Source: Helianthus annuus
Lineage: Eukaryota > Streptophyta > Magnoliopsida > Asterales > Asteraceae
Assembly (NCBI RefSeq): GCF_002127325.2
Contig: NC_035444.2
Span: 77,869,392 to 77,933,391, forward strand
DNA length: 64,000 nucleotides
Direction of reading: 5' to 3'
Each line of letters opens with the position of its first letter. Position 1 is the stretch's first letter. Positions 33,910-45,438 of this stretch are shown here, in pieces. Made by a program: the position numbers and the translations under genes. The notes below the pieces were generated by a model. The model was not told the origin of the DNA, did not search any database, and saw only the letters and a list, made by a program, of their open reading frames with translations.

Positions 33910-36290
33910 ACCAACGTAACACGTGTTATAGTCTGAACTCCTGTTTCACAGCTAAGCCAAGTTTGTCTTACAGCACAACCAACGTAACACGTGTTATAGT
34001 CTGAACTCCTGTTTCACAGCTAAACCATAGTAACATGTTATAGAGACATGTATTAGGGTATGACGATGTATTAGAGACATGTATTAGGGTATGGCGAATT
34101 AATTGCAGATTTTTAGTTCTGTGTACTTTGTTAGTTGTTGTTTCAGTTGTGTAAGATTAATTTGCAGGTTTTTATTTTTGTGTTAAAAAGTTATGCTTGG
34201 TTTGGTTGCTTCTTTGGGCTTTTGATCTGAACAGTAACTGTTTTTTGTTGGTTTGGTTGCTTTGTTTGGGGCTTTTGATCTAAATAGTAACTGTTTTTGT
34301 GATGTTATTTGAGAAAAAAGATTTTCCGGCTATGAATGTGTTAATATTTATGTATGGTTAACGACTTAACGGTTATCTTATCTTTTTGTTATTAGGACGG
34401 TGATGGATACAAGGGATATAAGATCCAATTCTCGGGACCGTTGGTTTCGTCAAACGTGGATCAGATGCTCAAGGATCATGACCATGTTTATGTTACAGCA
34501 CAACACAAGTAACACGTGTTATAGTTTGAACTTCTCGGACATGCATGTGTTACATGTGGCATGAAACCCATGTACAACGTAACACGTGTTACGTGTGACA
34601 TGAAAACACATTTTTATAACTTCCCTGGCATACGCACACCCACATGTTTACAAACCGTTTCAAGACCGACCCAAACAATAAAGCAAGGGTAGCCGCTGAA
34701 AAGCTAAGGCAGCAAAGGTAGCCGTTGAAAAGCTAAGGCAGATTGTCAAAGGAAGCTCCACCATTTTCTTAGTGCTATGTATTTTTGTTTACTAGTAATA
34801 TGTAATGTGAGACTCTTATTGTTTTGTCTAGTACATGATGTTAAAACGGTATGGACTTAACATTCTGGAAGTCTTAACACACGTTATAAAAGAGGCTTAA
34901 CACACGTTATATCAGGTATACTATGTTGTTATTAAGTTACTATTGGAGTTTATGCATCCATTCTGGAAGTCTTAACACACGTTATAATAGAGGCTTAACA
35001 CACATTATACATGTCAGGCGCGTAACACATGTTACAGTATGTATATACAAATCATGGTGTTTTGGAAACCACTAGCTTATATATGACACCATGTTGGGTT
35101 AAACCAAGATTATAACAGAGGCTTAACACATGTTATCCCAGGTATACAGTGTTACAATATTAACTTGTATGTTCCATATTAAATTATTAACTTGTACACG
35201 TGTTACGATCAGTACACGCACATCATGGTGTTTTGCAAACCACTTTCATATACAAGAATACAAGTCGGGTTATAATGGATGCTTACATATTATCATATGT
35301 ATACAAGTGGGGTTACAACAAGATTACGATATTAACTACGCTCACCATTAAACTCATCGCCCCCGTCGACTGTTTTCACCCTTGTCACATGTTAAGCAAT
35401 TACATGTTCCGAACAGATAAATTGTAACACATGTTAGATCAGTATATACGCATCATGGTGTTTTGTAAACCACTAGCTTATACATTAATACATGTCAGGT
35501 TACAAAAAGATTATAACAGTGGCTTAACACATGTTATACATTCCAAAATGTGCAAAACAAATGACCCGTTTCATATTATATATTCCAAAATTACCGGTAC
35601 ATGTGTTACCATAAATGGCTCGTTTCATATTACATGTTACATACTAACTTGTACATTTATTACTTGTACAAGTTTCACGCTCAGTATCCACATTATTGGA
35701 TATTTTAAACATCAACAAAAATAAAATAGATATTACTTGTTTTTTTTAATTAACAAAAGGTTAACACACGTTATATATCATTCTAACAGGGGCTTAACAC
35801 ATGTTATAGATGAACACATGTCAGGTTACATCATGGTGTTCTGTTACAACATGACCGCCAACACATGTTATAAATGAACGAAAACTTTTCTCCCAAAGGA
35901 TGTGACTTATTCAATGTCCCCGCATTTAGCGTCGCCTACATCAATCCAGCTTGTCAATTCAATATCTTTTATGGATCTGTTTCTGTAAATCAACACACGG
36001 TATATATCATTCTAACAGGTGCTTAACACATGTTATGGGTCTGTCTCTGTAAATCAAGCAACCCAACAAAAAAACAATTATTGTTAAGATCAAAAGCCCC
36101 AAACAAGCAACCAAACTAACAAAAAAAATCGTTCAAAATCTCATCCTAAAGTTTTGGATTTATTTAAAATACATGAACTTCACCTACATCCATCCAACTT
36201 GTCAATTGAAAATCTTTATGGGTTGTTTCTGTAAATCAACACACGTTATAGAACATTCTAACAGGGGGGGCTTAACACATGTTATGGGCC
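33910..36290. repeat. Dispersed TAACACRYGTTA palindrome array
   Basis: Around two dozen copies of TTAACACATGTTATA, TAACACGTGTTATAG or TAACACACGTTATA occur at irregular intervals. The core CACRTG is an E-box/G-box palindrome. Local direct duplications also occur (for example 33892-33955 with 33954-34020). Confidence 0.75.
34396..34488 (+). pseudogene. Captured exon fragment resembling the C-terminal tail of plant CDC2-like kinases
   Basis: After an AG acceptor, 31 codons read YKGYKIQFSGPLVSSNVDQM and LKDHDHV. The SGPL..NVDQMLKDHD pattern is familiar from the C-terminal tails of plant CDK-like serine/threonine kinases (At1g54610/At1g09600 type). That recall is unverified. No kinase core is present and a stop follows soon after. 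Confidence 0.45.
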
Positions 36291-37138
36291 TGAGTCTGTG
36301 AATCAAGCAACCAAACAAAAAACACTTACTGTTCAGATCAAAAACCCAAACAAGCAACCCAAACCAACAAAAAAACAGCTACTGTTAAGATCAAAAGCCC
36401 CTAACAAGCAACCAAACCAACAAAAAAAAAAACCCGTTCAAAATCTCATCCTAAAGTTTTTGATTTATTTAAAGTACATGAACATTAACCATGGATACCC
36501 CATTATACTAAAACACTTTCAGCACAAAAAAAACATATTAACAACCATTTCAACAAAAAATCAAGTGTGAAATGATATTTTAAGAACACTTACCGGATCT
36601 ATAACCGTCTGATGAACACGAAGAAGATCTTCAAACCTTCTTCTCACGCACACACTCGCGCGTGTGTCTTTGTGATAAAGATTGTTGTTTCTCTATCTAA
36701 AACATCAACTTTCTCTCTCTAAAAACATTCATCTTGTCATCGTTCTTCTCACACACACACACTCGTGCATGTGTCTTTGTGATTTTTTCAGACCACATGA
36801 TGCTGAAATTATCTTCAAATGAAGATCACCATTGAAGACCATGAATATTTTCTCTTTCACATGATGAAGAAAAAGGAGAGAGATAATAGTGTTTTGAAAG
36901 ATTTGACTAGAAGAAAGAGGAGAGAGATGACGATACTAGTACTACACAAGTGGGTTTTGTCATTTCCAATGCCAAAAAGTCTTTTTGTTCTACCAGAAAT
37001 GCCTTTCTTTGATTATTTTTAAATCTAATATATATACAAAATAGGAGAGCCATAGATCTTCTTGGATGAAAGACAATCAATGGATGAGAATGGGTTTTCA
37101 GGGTTTTCTCAAAAAGATGGGGTTTTCCATATAACCCA

Positions 37139-37142
<4 letters not shown>

Positions 37143-37176
<34 letters not shown>
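37143..37176. repeat. (TA)n between elements 4 and 5
   Basis: TA run bounded by the right end of element 4 and the left end of element 5. Confidence 0.9.
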
Positions 37177-37178
<2 letters not shown>

Positions 37179-37976
37179 TAGGGTAGGGTTTCTGAGTGAA
37201 TAATAGTGTTTTTATGAACAAAATGAACAAATCATGTCTATTGATTGTGTAGATCTAAAACTTTTTCTGAATGGCAAGATTGTAATTACTTTTTGTAACT
37301 TCTAATTAAATTAAAGATACGAGGGTATAATTGTAATTTGAACTATTCTTTAAAATTTTGCGATGCCCCAAATCTCGCTGGTATTAGTTTGTAGTAAATA
37401 ATCACATTGTTCTTTGTTCCACAATATAAACAAAATCCATCTTTCTCTCTCTTTACACATACGCATCGAACACCCATTTTTTTTCTTTCGGCGATCGATT
37501 ATAGAATCCATTCTCGGCAACAACTTTGTTGTTCCGGCGACTTATCAAGGTACATCGTAATGTGTTCTCTGATGCGTCCAATTGTGTATAGTGATCTTGT
37601 TTCCCCTTTTGTGTCATCTTAAATCTAGGGTTTGAAGTTCATATTTCACATTAAAAAGCTTGAAATGTTCAATATAGTGAGTATAAGTTGTTGTATGTAC
37701 GTTTGATGTGGTTGTTTTGTGTAGATTCATTTTTGATTTTGACATTTTAAGTAAGATTTTTAGGCTTCAACCGATTAGAAACATGCCTATTCTTTCTTCT
37801 TTACGCATGTATATGTGATGGTGTTATACATATGTGTATATAATGATTTCGTTTTTATTATAAGTATGTGTATGGACATGGGAATTGTTTACTTTGGTGT
37901 GAAGATTATTCTGATATTTTTGTTATGCTTTGTTGTGTTTTCGTTGTTATTAATATATGTTGTACACCTGTGTATT
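37177..37976. mobile_element. TA-flanked element 5, left part only
   Basis: It begins GGTAGGGTAGGGTTTCTGAG directly after (TA)n, like the other members, but no matching right end is found. It is cut at 37976 by a Gypsy LTR. The sequence after ~37380 looks like a gene promoter and 5' leader (pyrimidine-rich, GGCGATCG), but no coding exon is identified before the truncation. Confidence 0.5.
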
Positions 37977-39398
37977 TGTTACACCCCAACCGATGGCGGA
38001 AACATCGTAGTGAGACGAAAACTAGATTGCAAGAGACTTCATAATGCTATTTGTGTCAAGTATTTAATGATTACATTTTGCATTGCTTGAACTAGAAATA
38101 CCACAAGTTTGAAATAATTAATATACAACAAGTATTCAAGTAAATAAATTTCATTTCATGATAATGGTTTATTACAAGGTTGGAAACAAAATACAACAGG
38201 TTTGAAAGTAAATTACAATGCCACAAGTATTAAAATTTAAATGCTTTCTAGACAATCCTACTAGATTTCTTGCATCATCAAATCCTGCAACATGTAATAA
38301 AAACATGGATCAGTACAAAAAGTGCTGGCGAGCATACAAGTTTGAATATAAGTATAAATATTAAAGTTTATCTCAATCCAACGTGGCAATTTATATTCAA
38401 GTTGAATCTAGCATACATGAACAACCTAAGCATAACAAACAGTATGGATATACAAGTTAAAACTAACATGCATAAACAACCTAAGCATAACAATTAGCGT
38501 GGATGTACAAGTTGGAACTAACATGCATAAACAACCTAAGCATAACAAATAACGTGCTCGATGGATTGAGTGGTCGAATATGTTTGATTGTATAAAGTGG
38601 ATTTTGTTAGTTGATACATGTTGCACCCAAAAATGCGTTAAAGCGTAAAAAGGGTCGATTATGCTCACAATTTTGCGTAGGAAGTACACTTAAACCGTGA
38701 GGAAAGTTGGTGGACTATCGAGATCACGAGTGGTTGCGTTTGCGATTCCGAACGAAATGACGAGTCGAGTTCCGCCGTAAATTCCGACTTCTTTTCTTGC
38801 TCCGGAGTCAGACCATCTGGTGCTGCCGTTGGAGGTCGCCGGAGATCGGCTCCCCCGACACCGTCTCTCTCTCTCTCCGCGTCTCTCTCTCTCTCTCTAG
38901 ATTTCGATGTGTGCGGGTATATGATGGTACAAGAGTGGGAGGTTGTGAAGGAGTGTTGCAGGTGGTCGGAGAGAAACAGTCGGAACCGGTCAACATCGTC
39001 ACTGGAATCCAGTGACCGGAATTGCAGAGAAGGCAGGGGGTTGGGGGCTAGGGTTTTTTTTTGTGAGATATGAGGGAATAAGAAGATTATATAGTTAGGT
39101 TAAGTGTGAGTTGGGCCTAAAGCCTGTTAGTGTGTTCAGTCTCTTGCGTGGCCCAAATACGTTTCGTCTTCGCACTCGAACTTCATAAAATGGCGTAATA
39201 TTTTATTTAAAGTTGAAAATACGTAAAAGGTATGTTGGAAGTCGATTTTGACGCGTACGTTCGTCAATTGCGTTAAAAACGCTTTGGTTGTCGTTTCTAG
39301 TCAGTTTTTCGATTCGATTTCGACTGTGATTCTAAAAATAGAAAAAACGAACACATATTTTCTAAAAAAACAGAAATATGGAAATACGAGGCCTTACA
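37977..39398 (-). repeat. LTR (1,422 bp) of the minus-strand Gypsy-like element
   Basis: TG..CA ends on the minus strand. Inside are three ~55-bp tandem units containing ACAACCTAAGCATAACAA (near 38420, 38474 and 38530) and (CT)n at 38866-38899. Confidence 0.8.
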
Positions 39399-39976
39399 GT
39401 CTCCCCTACTTTAGGAAATTTCGTCCCGAAATTTATTCAAGAGGAAGACTTTAGAAAAGTTGGCATTTCGATGTATGTTTGGGTACAACCGAGAAAAAGA
39501 TTATGAGTGATCAAAGTTTGTATTCGATAAGGTCTAAGGAAACACCGAATTTCTCATGGCATGTTTTTACGAAAGTTTGGTAATATGGTAGGAACACTTA
39601 TATATAGGAAGTACCAGCGGCGTATCCACCATGTTCATATCATGTTACGTTCGTTTTGCGACTCAATGTCATGTTATGTTCTGTGTTATGATACACGGTA
39701 GAACAACTATGGTTTTCATGCATCTACCAATATAATCCTATATGCATCCGTGATTATTTTGGTTTGTGCATGATCCGCATAGTTGTACTAGTAGTGTACG
39801 GGTTAGGGTATATTAACGTGTTACAAGTGAGAATGATAGCGCATAGGATTTAAGTATGCAAGCATGATTGTATTTAAGTATGAGAGAGTATAGAGTATGA
39901 GTACGAGTAAAATATTTGAACAATCACAAGACATACTTAGTTAACAAGATTTACGCATTATTGGCATGTGAATAAA

Positions 39977-40520
39977 CAGGTCAACCCAACGTTTCCCGCT
40001 AGCGTCATCTTTCTAGCGCATGTTATAATTTCGTTGCTATGAAAGACCGTATAGTATTGACTTAACATGACCACAAATCCATGTGGTGGTGCGTTACTCC
40101 TATAGTGCTACACAAGCACTATACATGTTAATGACAAGTTGTCAACCCAACGTTTACCGCAAGTGTCATCTTTTCATAGCACATGTCATCATTTCGTTGT
40201 TATGAAAAGACCGTAATAGTTTTGACTTAACATAACCACAAATCCATGTGGCGGTGCATTACTCCTATAGTGCTTCACAAACACTATGTATGTTAAGGTG
40301 AGGCTTCTTACGAAGTTGATGACAAGTTGTCAACCCAACGTTTACTGCAAGCGTCATCTTTTCATAGCACATGTCATTATTTCGTTGCTATGAAAAGACC
40401 GTAATAGTTTTGGCTTAACATAACCACAAATCCATGCGGCGGTGTGTTACTCCAATAGTGTTTCACAAACACTATATATGTAAAGGTGAGGCTTTTTCCG
40501 AAGTTAATGACCAGTTTATC
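39977..40520. repeat. Three diverged 160-190 bp tandem units
   Basis: Units start with TCAACCCAACGTTT near 39981, 40142 and 40330. Each contains GCGTCATCTTT or similar, ATTTCGTTGYTATGAAA, ACCACAAATCCATG and a run of CACTATATATGT type. They lie in the non-coding interior. Confidence 0.8.
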
Positions 40521-41430
40521 ACATAAGAATGTTCCAGCAATCCTGAATCAACTATAACGTATTAGTATGCATGCATTGAGTTTGTTGTGTGATAAATTTT
40601 GAATTTTGAAAAGGGGAGATTTGAATCGTGTTGTGCGTAAAATTGATTCTAGTATAACTTTGATTTTGAAATGAACGAGGGGATAAGTATTAAAATGCAT
40701 AGAAATTGAGATATCATAAAAGAGAGGCTTGATAAAATATTGGAGCGTTTCGGGTTGAGAAACTTCGACTATTCCAAAGTGAATCGAAAGTCCTTTCGAA
40801 TTAGGGAGACATGCTTTGGCCTAATAGGTAAAATACTCTCGTCGCCAGGCGATTAACGACATTTTAACCTTCCAGTTAATACATGTCCCTAATTTGATCG
40901 AAAATACGAAACTTGGGCGAGATTGAAAATCGAAGAGTGGGACCAGTCATCAAGGTGTGGTTATCAATCCTAGCTTGACAATTTCGTCCCCAAAATGTGG
41001 TTTATTGAACGAAACAAGATATAATCTCGAGTCGTCAATAAGGGTCCACTAGAATATGAAATGAAAATTCCCATCAAGATATGGATATCACTCCTGACAT
41101 AATGGTGAAATTTCATGCAAAGTGTTATGTCAGATGGATTGAGATTCGTCACCAAAGGCGGGAATCACCCCTATTTTGATGAGTCGTTTCGATTGTAGAA
41201 TATGAGTGTCTTCAAGTCCTTAACGTGTAATTTGCGTATAATGTCTTAGGATGAACGAATTGTATAATTATGACGAAAGAAATAGAAAGAAGAAAAGTGG
41301 GGAGAATTTGAGTGTCTTAAAGGCATGAAACAAGAATGGTCAAGTATGGGTACTTAAACTATAGGCTAGGTCAAAAGCATGACAATTTTCATAATTCCCT
41401 ATAGTTATGGCTCTGATACCAATCTGTCAC

Positions 41431-43194
41431 TGATGTGCACAAAATGCAACATATAAATTACATCAATTGTGGCATAAAACTAACCCTTTTTTTAGTACTA
41501 ATGTTGGAAAAAGTGTGTTTTTGTCTTCCTTTTGTATTTTCAGGATTAAATGAGCTCAAATGAACAAAAGAAGCAAAAATGCAGCTAAATCTAACATAAA
41601 TACAAGAAAAGGAACAAACGTGGCATGCCCGACCTCCTGACAGCATCTTCCCAAGCAAAACAAGAAAACAGAAGGCTGAACACGTCCCGTGCTCAGTGAG
41701 CACGGGGGCGTGCCCAAGTGTCAGCAGAAAAGACAAAGCTGTAGAAGCTTCTATCACCCACCACGGGGGCATGCCCATTGGATACGGGGCCGTGGTCAAC
41801 TCTAAGATTCGCAGAATCTGAGGAAATCTTGATAGTATAGATACGCTTCTGCACACAGGGTCGTGCCCAGCGGACACGGAGGCGTGGTCAACTAATGCAG
41901 ACAAACTGCAATTAATGAAGAAGAGAAGGAGGATAGACACGGGGCCGTGCCCAGTGGACACGGGGCCGTGCATGAGCTGTTGTTCAGGCTATAAATAGGG
42001 GTGCTTGGCTCATTTGCAAACCATCCCTTGGCACACCACCTCTCTCACACTTCACCCACCACCCACCACCATCACAACACCATCATCCACCACCATCATC
42101 CATTGTCCATTATAGAGTGTGTGAGTTGTCTCGGGATCCAAGATTGATCGTAAGAGTTCTTGATAATCAAAGGCCATGTTTGCCTAAGTCTCTTACATCA
42201 CTTGGTGAAGACAAGTATCTAGTGTAATACTTTTTATTTTTAATCTTTCACACTTTTTATTTGGTTATGTATTAATGACTGTAATAACTAGTTTCTTATG
42301 TTGAAGGTGATTCTTCCTTATCGTTTGTCCGTGGTGTCTTGGCATTATTTTACTGTCTATATAAAATAAAAGATTTTCACCATTCATATCTCCACGGTCT
42401 ATATGGAGATATGTTGGCTACCTGGTCGGGGGTTAAGGGAACGGTTTAGTAAGAGTCTTGCCATTGTTCAGTGTATAGATCCTGCAAAGGACCTGGGTCA
42501 AATTTAGTAGGACCTCCTTCAATACCCACCGATATTGGATGGCGGGGGTCCAAACTCTTTGATCCCCGCATAAGTAAGCTACTATTAAAACTTTAACCCG
42601 GCTATTTAGGACTGTATCCCTGCTGACTCAGACTACTTAGCCGAGGGTAACGTCACCTTCAAAAGAGGGGCCTACCACATTATGCATTAATAACTTAATT
42701 AATTATCTTTCAATAATCCGACCCTTTAGGATTGTATCCTTGCTGACTCAAACTACTGGGTTGAGGGCAACGTCACCTTCAAAAGAGGGGCCTACTACAG
42801 TGACTAAGATAATCTCTTGAAAATTGCGAATGTACGGAAATAATCAAAGGTTACACTACACACGAGTCGGATCCAAGTGATTCGTCTTGTCTATCTGTTT
42901 TTACTTTTATTTTATTTTTCAGCATTTTAGTTAGTTTTATTTTTCTAGTTTAAAACCTTTTTCTAACTTTTTGGTTTGATTAGACGTTGAGGATAAACCG
43001 GTACTAAAAGCTCTTGTGTCCTTGGACGACCTCGGTATCTTACCAACGCTATACTACGTCCACGATGGGTGCACTTGCCCATATGTGTGTTTAGTGTTAG
43101 TAAATATCGTGTTCTATAAATTTAAAACTTGGCTAAAAAGTGTAAAAGGGCTTAAAAATATACACCTAAAATATATTACACTTCACGCACATCA
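41431..43194 (+). repeat. Athila-like LTR 1 (older copy)
   Basis: It starts TGATGTGCACAAAATGCAAC and ends CACGCACATCA. It is followed by a diverged primer site (TGACACCGTTGCCGGGGA) and 150 bp of interior, and is then interrupted at 43345. It is more diverged than LTRs 2-5. The five bases before it are GTCAC (41426-41430), the likely target duplication in the minus-strand Gypsy LTR. Confidence 0.85.
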
Positions 43195-43344
43195 AGTTTT
43201 TGACACCGTTGCCGGGGACACAACGATTTTAAGAAAGCTTAAAATCGACGGCCTAATCAGTTTTTCAAAACTTTTTCAAAACGCGCGCACATTTTTCTGC
43301 ATTTTAGATTAGTTTGCATTTACAGTAGTCTGAACACGGGCCGT

Positions 43345-45036
43345 TGATGTGTTTAAAATGCAACATATAAATTACATCAAAAGAGGCATAAAACTAACCC
43401 TTTTTAAGTACTAATGTTGGGAAAAGAGTGTTTTTGTCTTCCTTTTGTATTTTCAGGATGAAATGAGCTCAAATTCACAAAAGAAGCAAAAAGACAGCTA
43501 ATTCTAACAAAAATACAAGAAAAGGAACAAAACTGGATTGCCCGAACCCTCAACGGCATCCTCCCAAGCAGAGAAGAGAAGTCAGAAGACTGAACACACC
43601 CCGTGGTCAGCCAGCACGGGGCCGTGCCCAAGAAGCAGCATAAAAGACAAACCTATAGAAGCTTCTATTGCCCACCACGGGGCCGTGTCCAGTGAGCACG
43701 GGGGCGTGGCGAAAGTACAGCAGGCGCATTAATAGTAATTGCGAATTACAATTAATGAAGAGAGAGAGTGTCAGACGGGCACGAGGGCGTGTCCAGCGGA
43801 CACGGGGCCGTGCCCAGCCTTCTGTTCAGCCTATAAATAGGAGTGCTTGGTTTCATTTCAACTCATCCCTTGGCACACCACCTCTCTCACACTTCATCCA
43901 CCACCCACCACCACCATAACACCATCATCCACCACCATCATCCATTGTCCATCATAGAGTGTGTGAGTCGTCTCGGGATCCAAGATTGATCGTAAGAGTT
44001 CTTGACAATCAAGGCCATGTTTGCCTAAGTCTCTTACATCACTTGGTGAAGACAAGTGTTTAGTATAATACTTTTTATTTTTAATCTTTTGCACTTTTTA
44101 TTTGGTTTTGTATTAATGACTTTAATAACTAGTTGCTTATGTTGAAGGTGATCTTTCCTTATCATTTGTCCGTGATGTCTTGGCATTATTTTACTGTCTA
44201 TATAAAATAAAAGATTTTCACCATTCATATCTCCACGGTCTATATGGAGGTATGTTGACTACCTGGTCGGGGGTTAAGGGAATGGTTTGGTAAGGGTCTT
44301 GCCCTTGTTCAGCGTTTAGAGGTCCTGCAAGGGACCTGGGTCAAATTTAGTAGGATCTCCTTCAATGCCATAGGTATTGGATGGCGGGGATCCAAACTCT
44401 TTGACCCCCTCATAAGTTAACTACTATTAATACTATAACCCGACTATTTAGGACTGTATCCCTGCTGACTCAGACTACTTAGCCGAGGGTAACGTCACTG
44501 CCAAAAGCGGGGCCTACCACAATTTGCATTAATAACTTAATTCATTATCTTCCAATAATCCAACCCTTTAGGATTGTATCCTTGCTGACTCAAACTACTG
44601 GGTTGAGGGTAACGTCGCCTTCAAAAGAGGGGCCTACTACAATAACTAAGATAATCTCTTAAACAAGTGCAAAAGTGCGAAAATAATCAAAGGTTATACT
44701 AATACACGAGTCGGATCCAAGTGATTCATCTTGTCTATCTGTCTTTATTTTATTTTTATTTTTCAGCATTTAGTTAGTTTTTATTTTCTTAGTTTAAAAA
44801 CCTTTTCTAACTTTTTGATTTGATTAGACGTTGAGGATAAACCGGTACTAAAAGCTCTTGTGTCCTTGGACGACCTCGGTATCTTACCAACACTATACTA
44901 CGTCCACGATGGGTGCACTTGCCCATATGTGTGTTTAGTGTTAGTAAATATCGTGTTTTATAAATTTAAAACTTGGCTAAAAGTGTAAAAAGGGCTTAAA
45001 ATATACATCAAAAATATACTACACTTCACACGCATC
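43345..45036 (+). repeat. Athila-like LTR 2
   Basis: It begins TGATGTGTTTAAAATGCAAC and ends TTCACACGCATCA. It contains CACGG..CCGTG phrases in pairs and a CCTATAAATAGG TATA box. Confidence 0.92.
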
Positions 45037-45438
45037 AAGTTTTTGGCGCCGTTGCCGGGGACAGAAGGATTTTAAGAAAATTAGGAATCAACGGCCTAAT
45101 CATATTTTTATTTTTCTTTTTATCTTTTTAGGATTTTCTTAGTTTTTCAGCTTCTGCAGAGCTCAGCACGGGCCGTGCCTGGTCGGACACGGGCCGTGCC
45201 CAGCATCGTTACTGGCAGTTTTTAGTTTTCCAAGTTACAGAAGGCTGACCACGGGGCCGCGTCGGTGCAACACGGGGTCGTGTCCAACTTTCCAATAACT
45301 GGGATCTAGAAAACAATCACTGTAACTCCGACCACGGGCCGTGTTCGCTGAGCACGGGGCCGGGGTGAACCTTCTGACCAGCACTCTTTTCTGTTTTTAT
45401 TGCAGGACTTGGATCCAAGACGCCATCCTACATAGTGT

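Larger units (their letters stand above)
32468..37142. mobile_element. TA-flanked TIR element 4 (4.7 kb) carrying host-gene fragments
   Basis: The left end is GGATAATGCTCTAGAGAAAA; the right end, reverse-complemented, is GGGTTGGGTTATATGGAAAA. Both then read CCCC, TTTTGAGAAAAC and TGAAAACCCAT. Inside are an exon-like fragment at 33167-33364, a second at 34396-34488, a dense motif array (33910-36290), and an inverted block (about 34200-34305 against 36050-36450). There is no transposase. Carrying unrelated gene pieces between TIRs is the pattern of Pack-type DNA transposons. Confidence 0.7.
37977..41430 (-). mobile_element. Gypsy-like LTR element, minus strand, non-coding interior
   Basis: The 3' LTR is 37977-39398 (plus strand starts TGTTACACCCC and ends GGCCTTACA). 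The purine tract AAAGTAGGGGAGAC lies on the minus strand at 39399-39412. The interior is only 2.0 kb with no gag or pol. The primer site TGGTATCAGAGC is on the minus strand at 41410-41421. The 5' LTR starts TGTCAC at 41425 and is cut after six bases by the Athila-like LTR at 41431. It is a deletion derivative or a non-autonomous member. Confidence 0.8.

Noticed and set aside
41458..41973. 171-codon minus-strand ORF
   Set aside because: It lies wholly in Athila-like LTR 1; similar antisense frames in other LTRs are short and broken, and its residues derive from the CACGG phrase.
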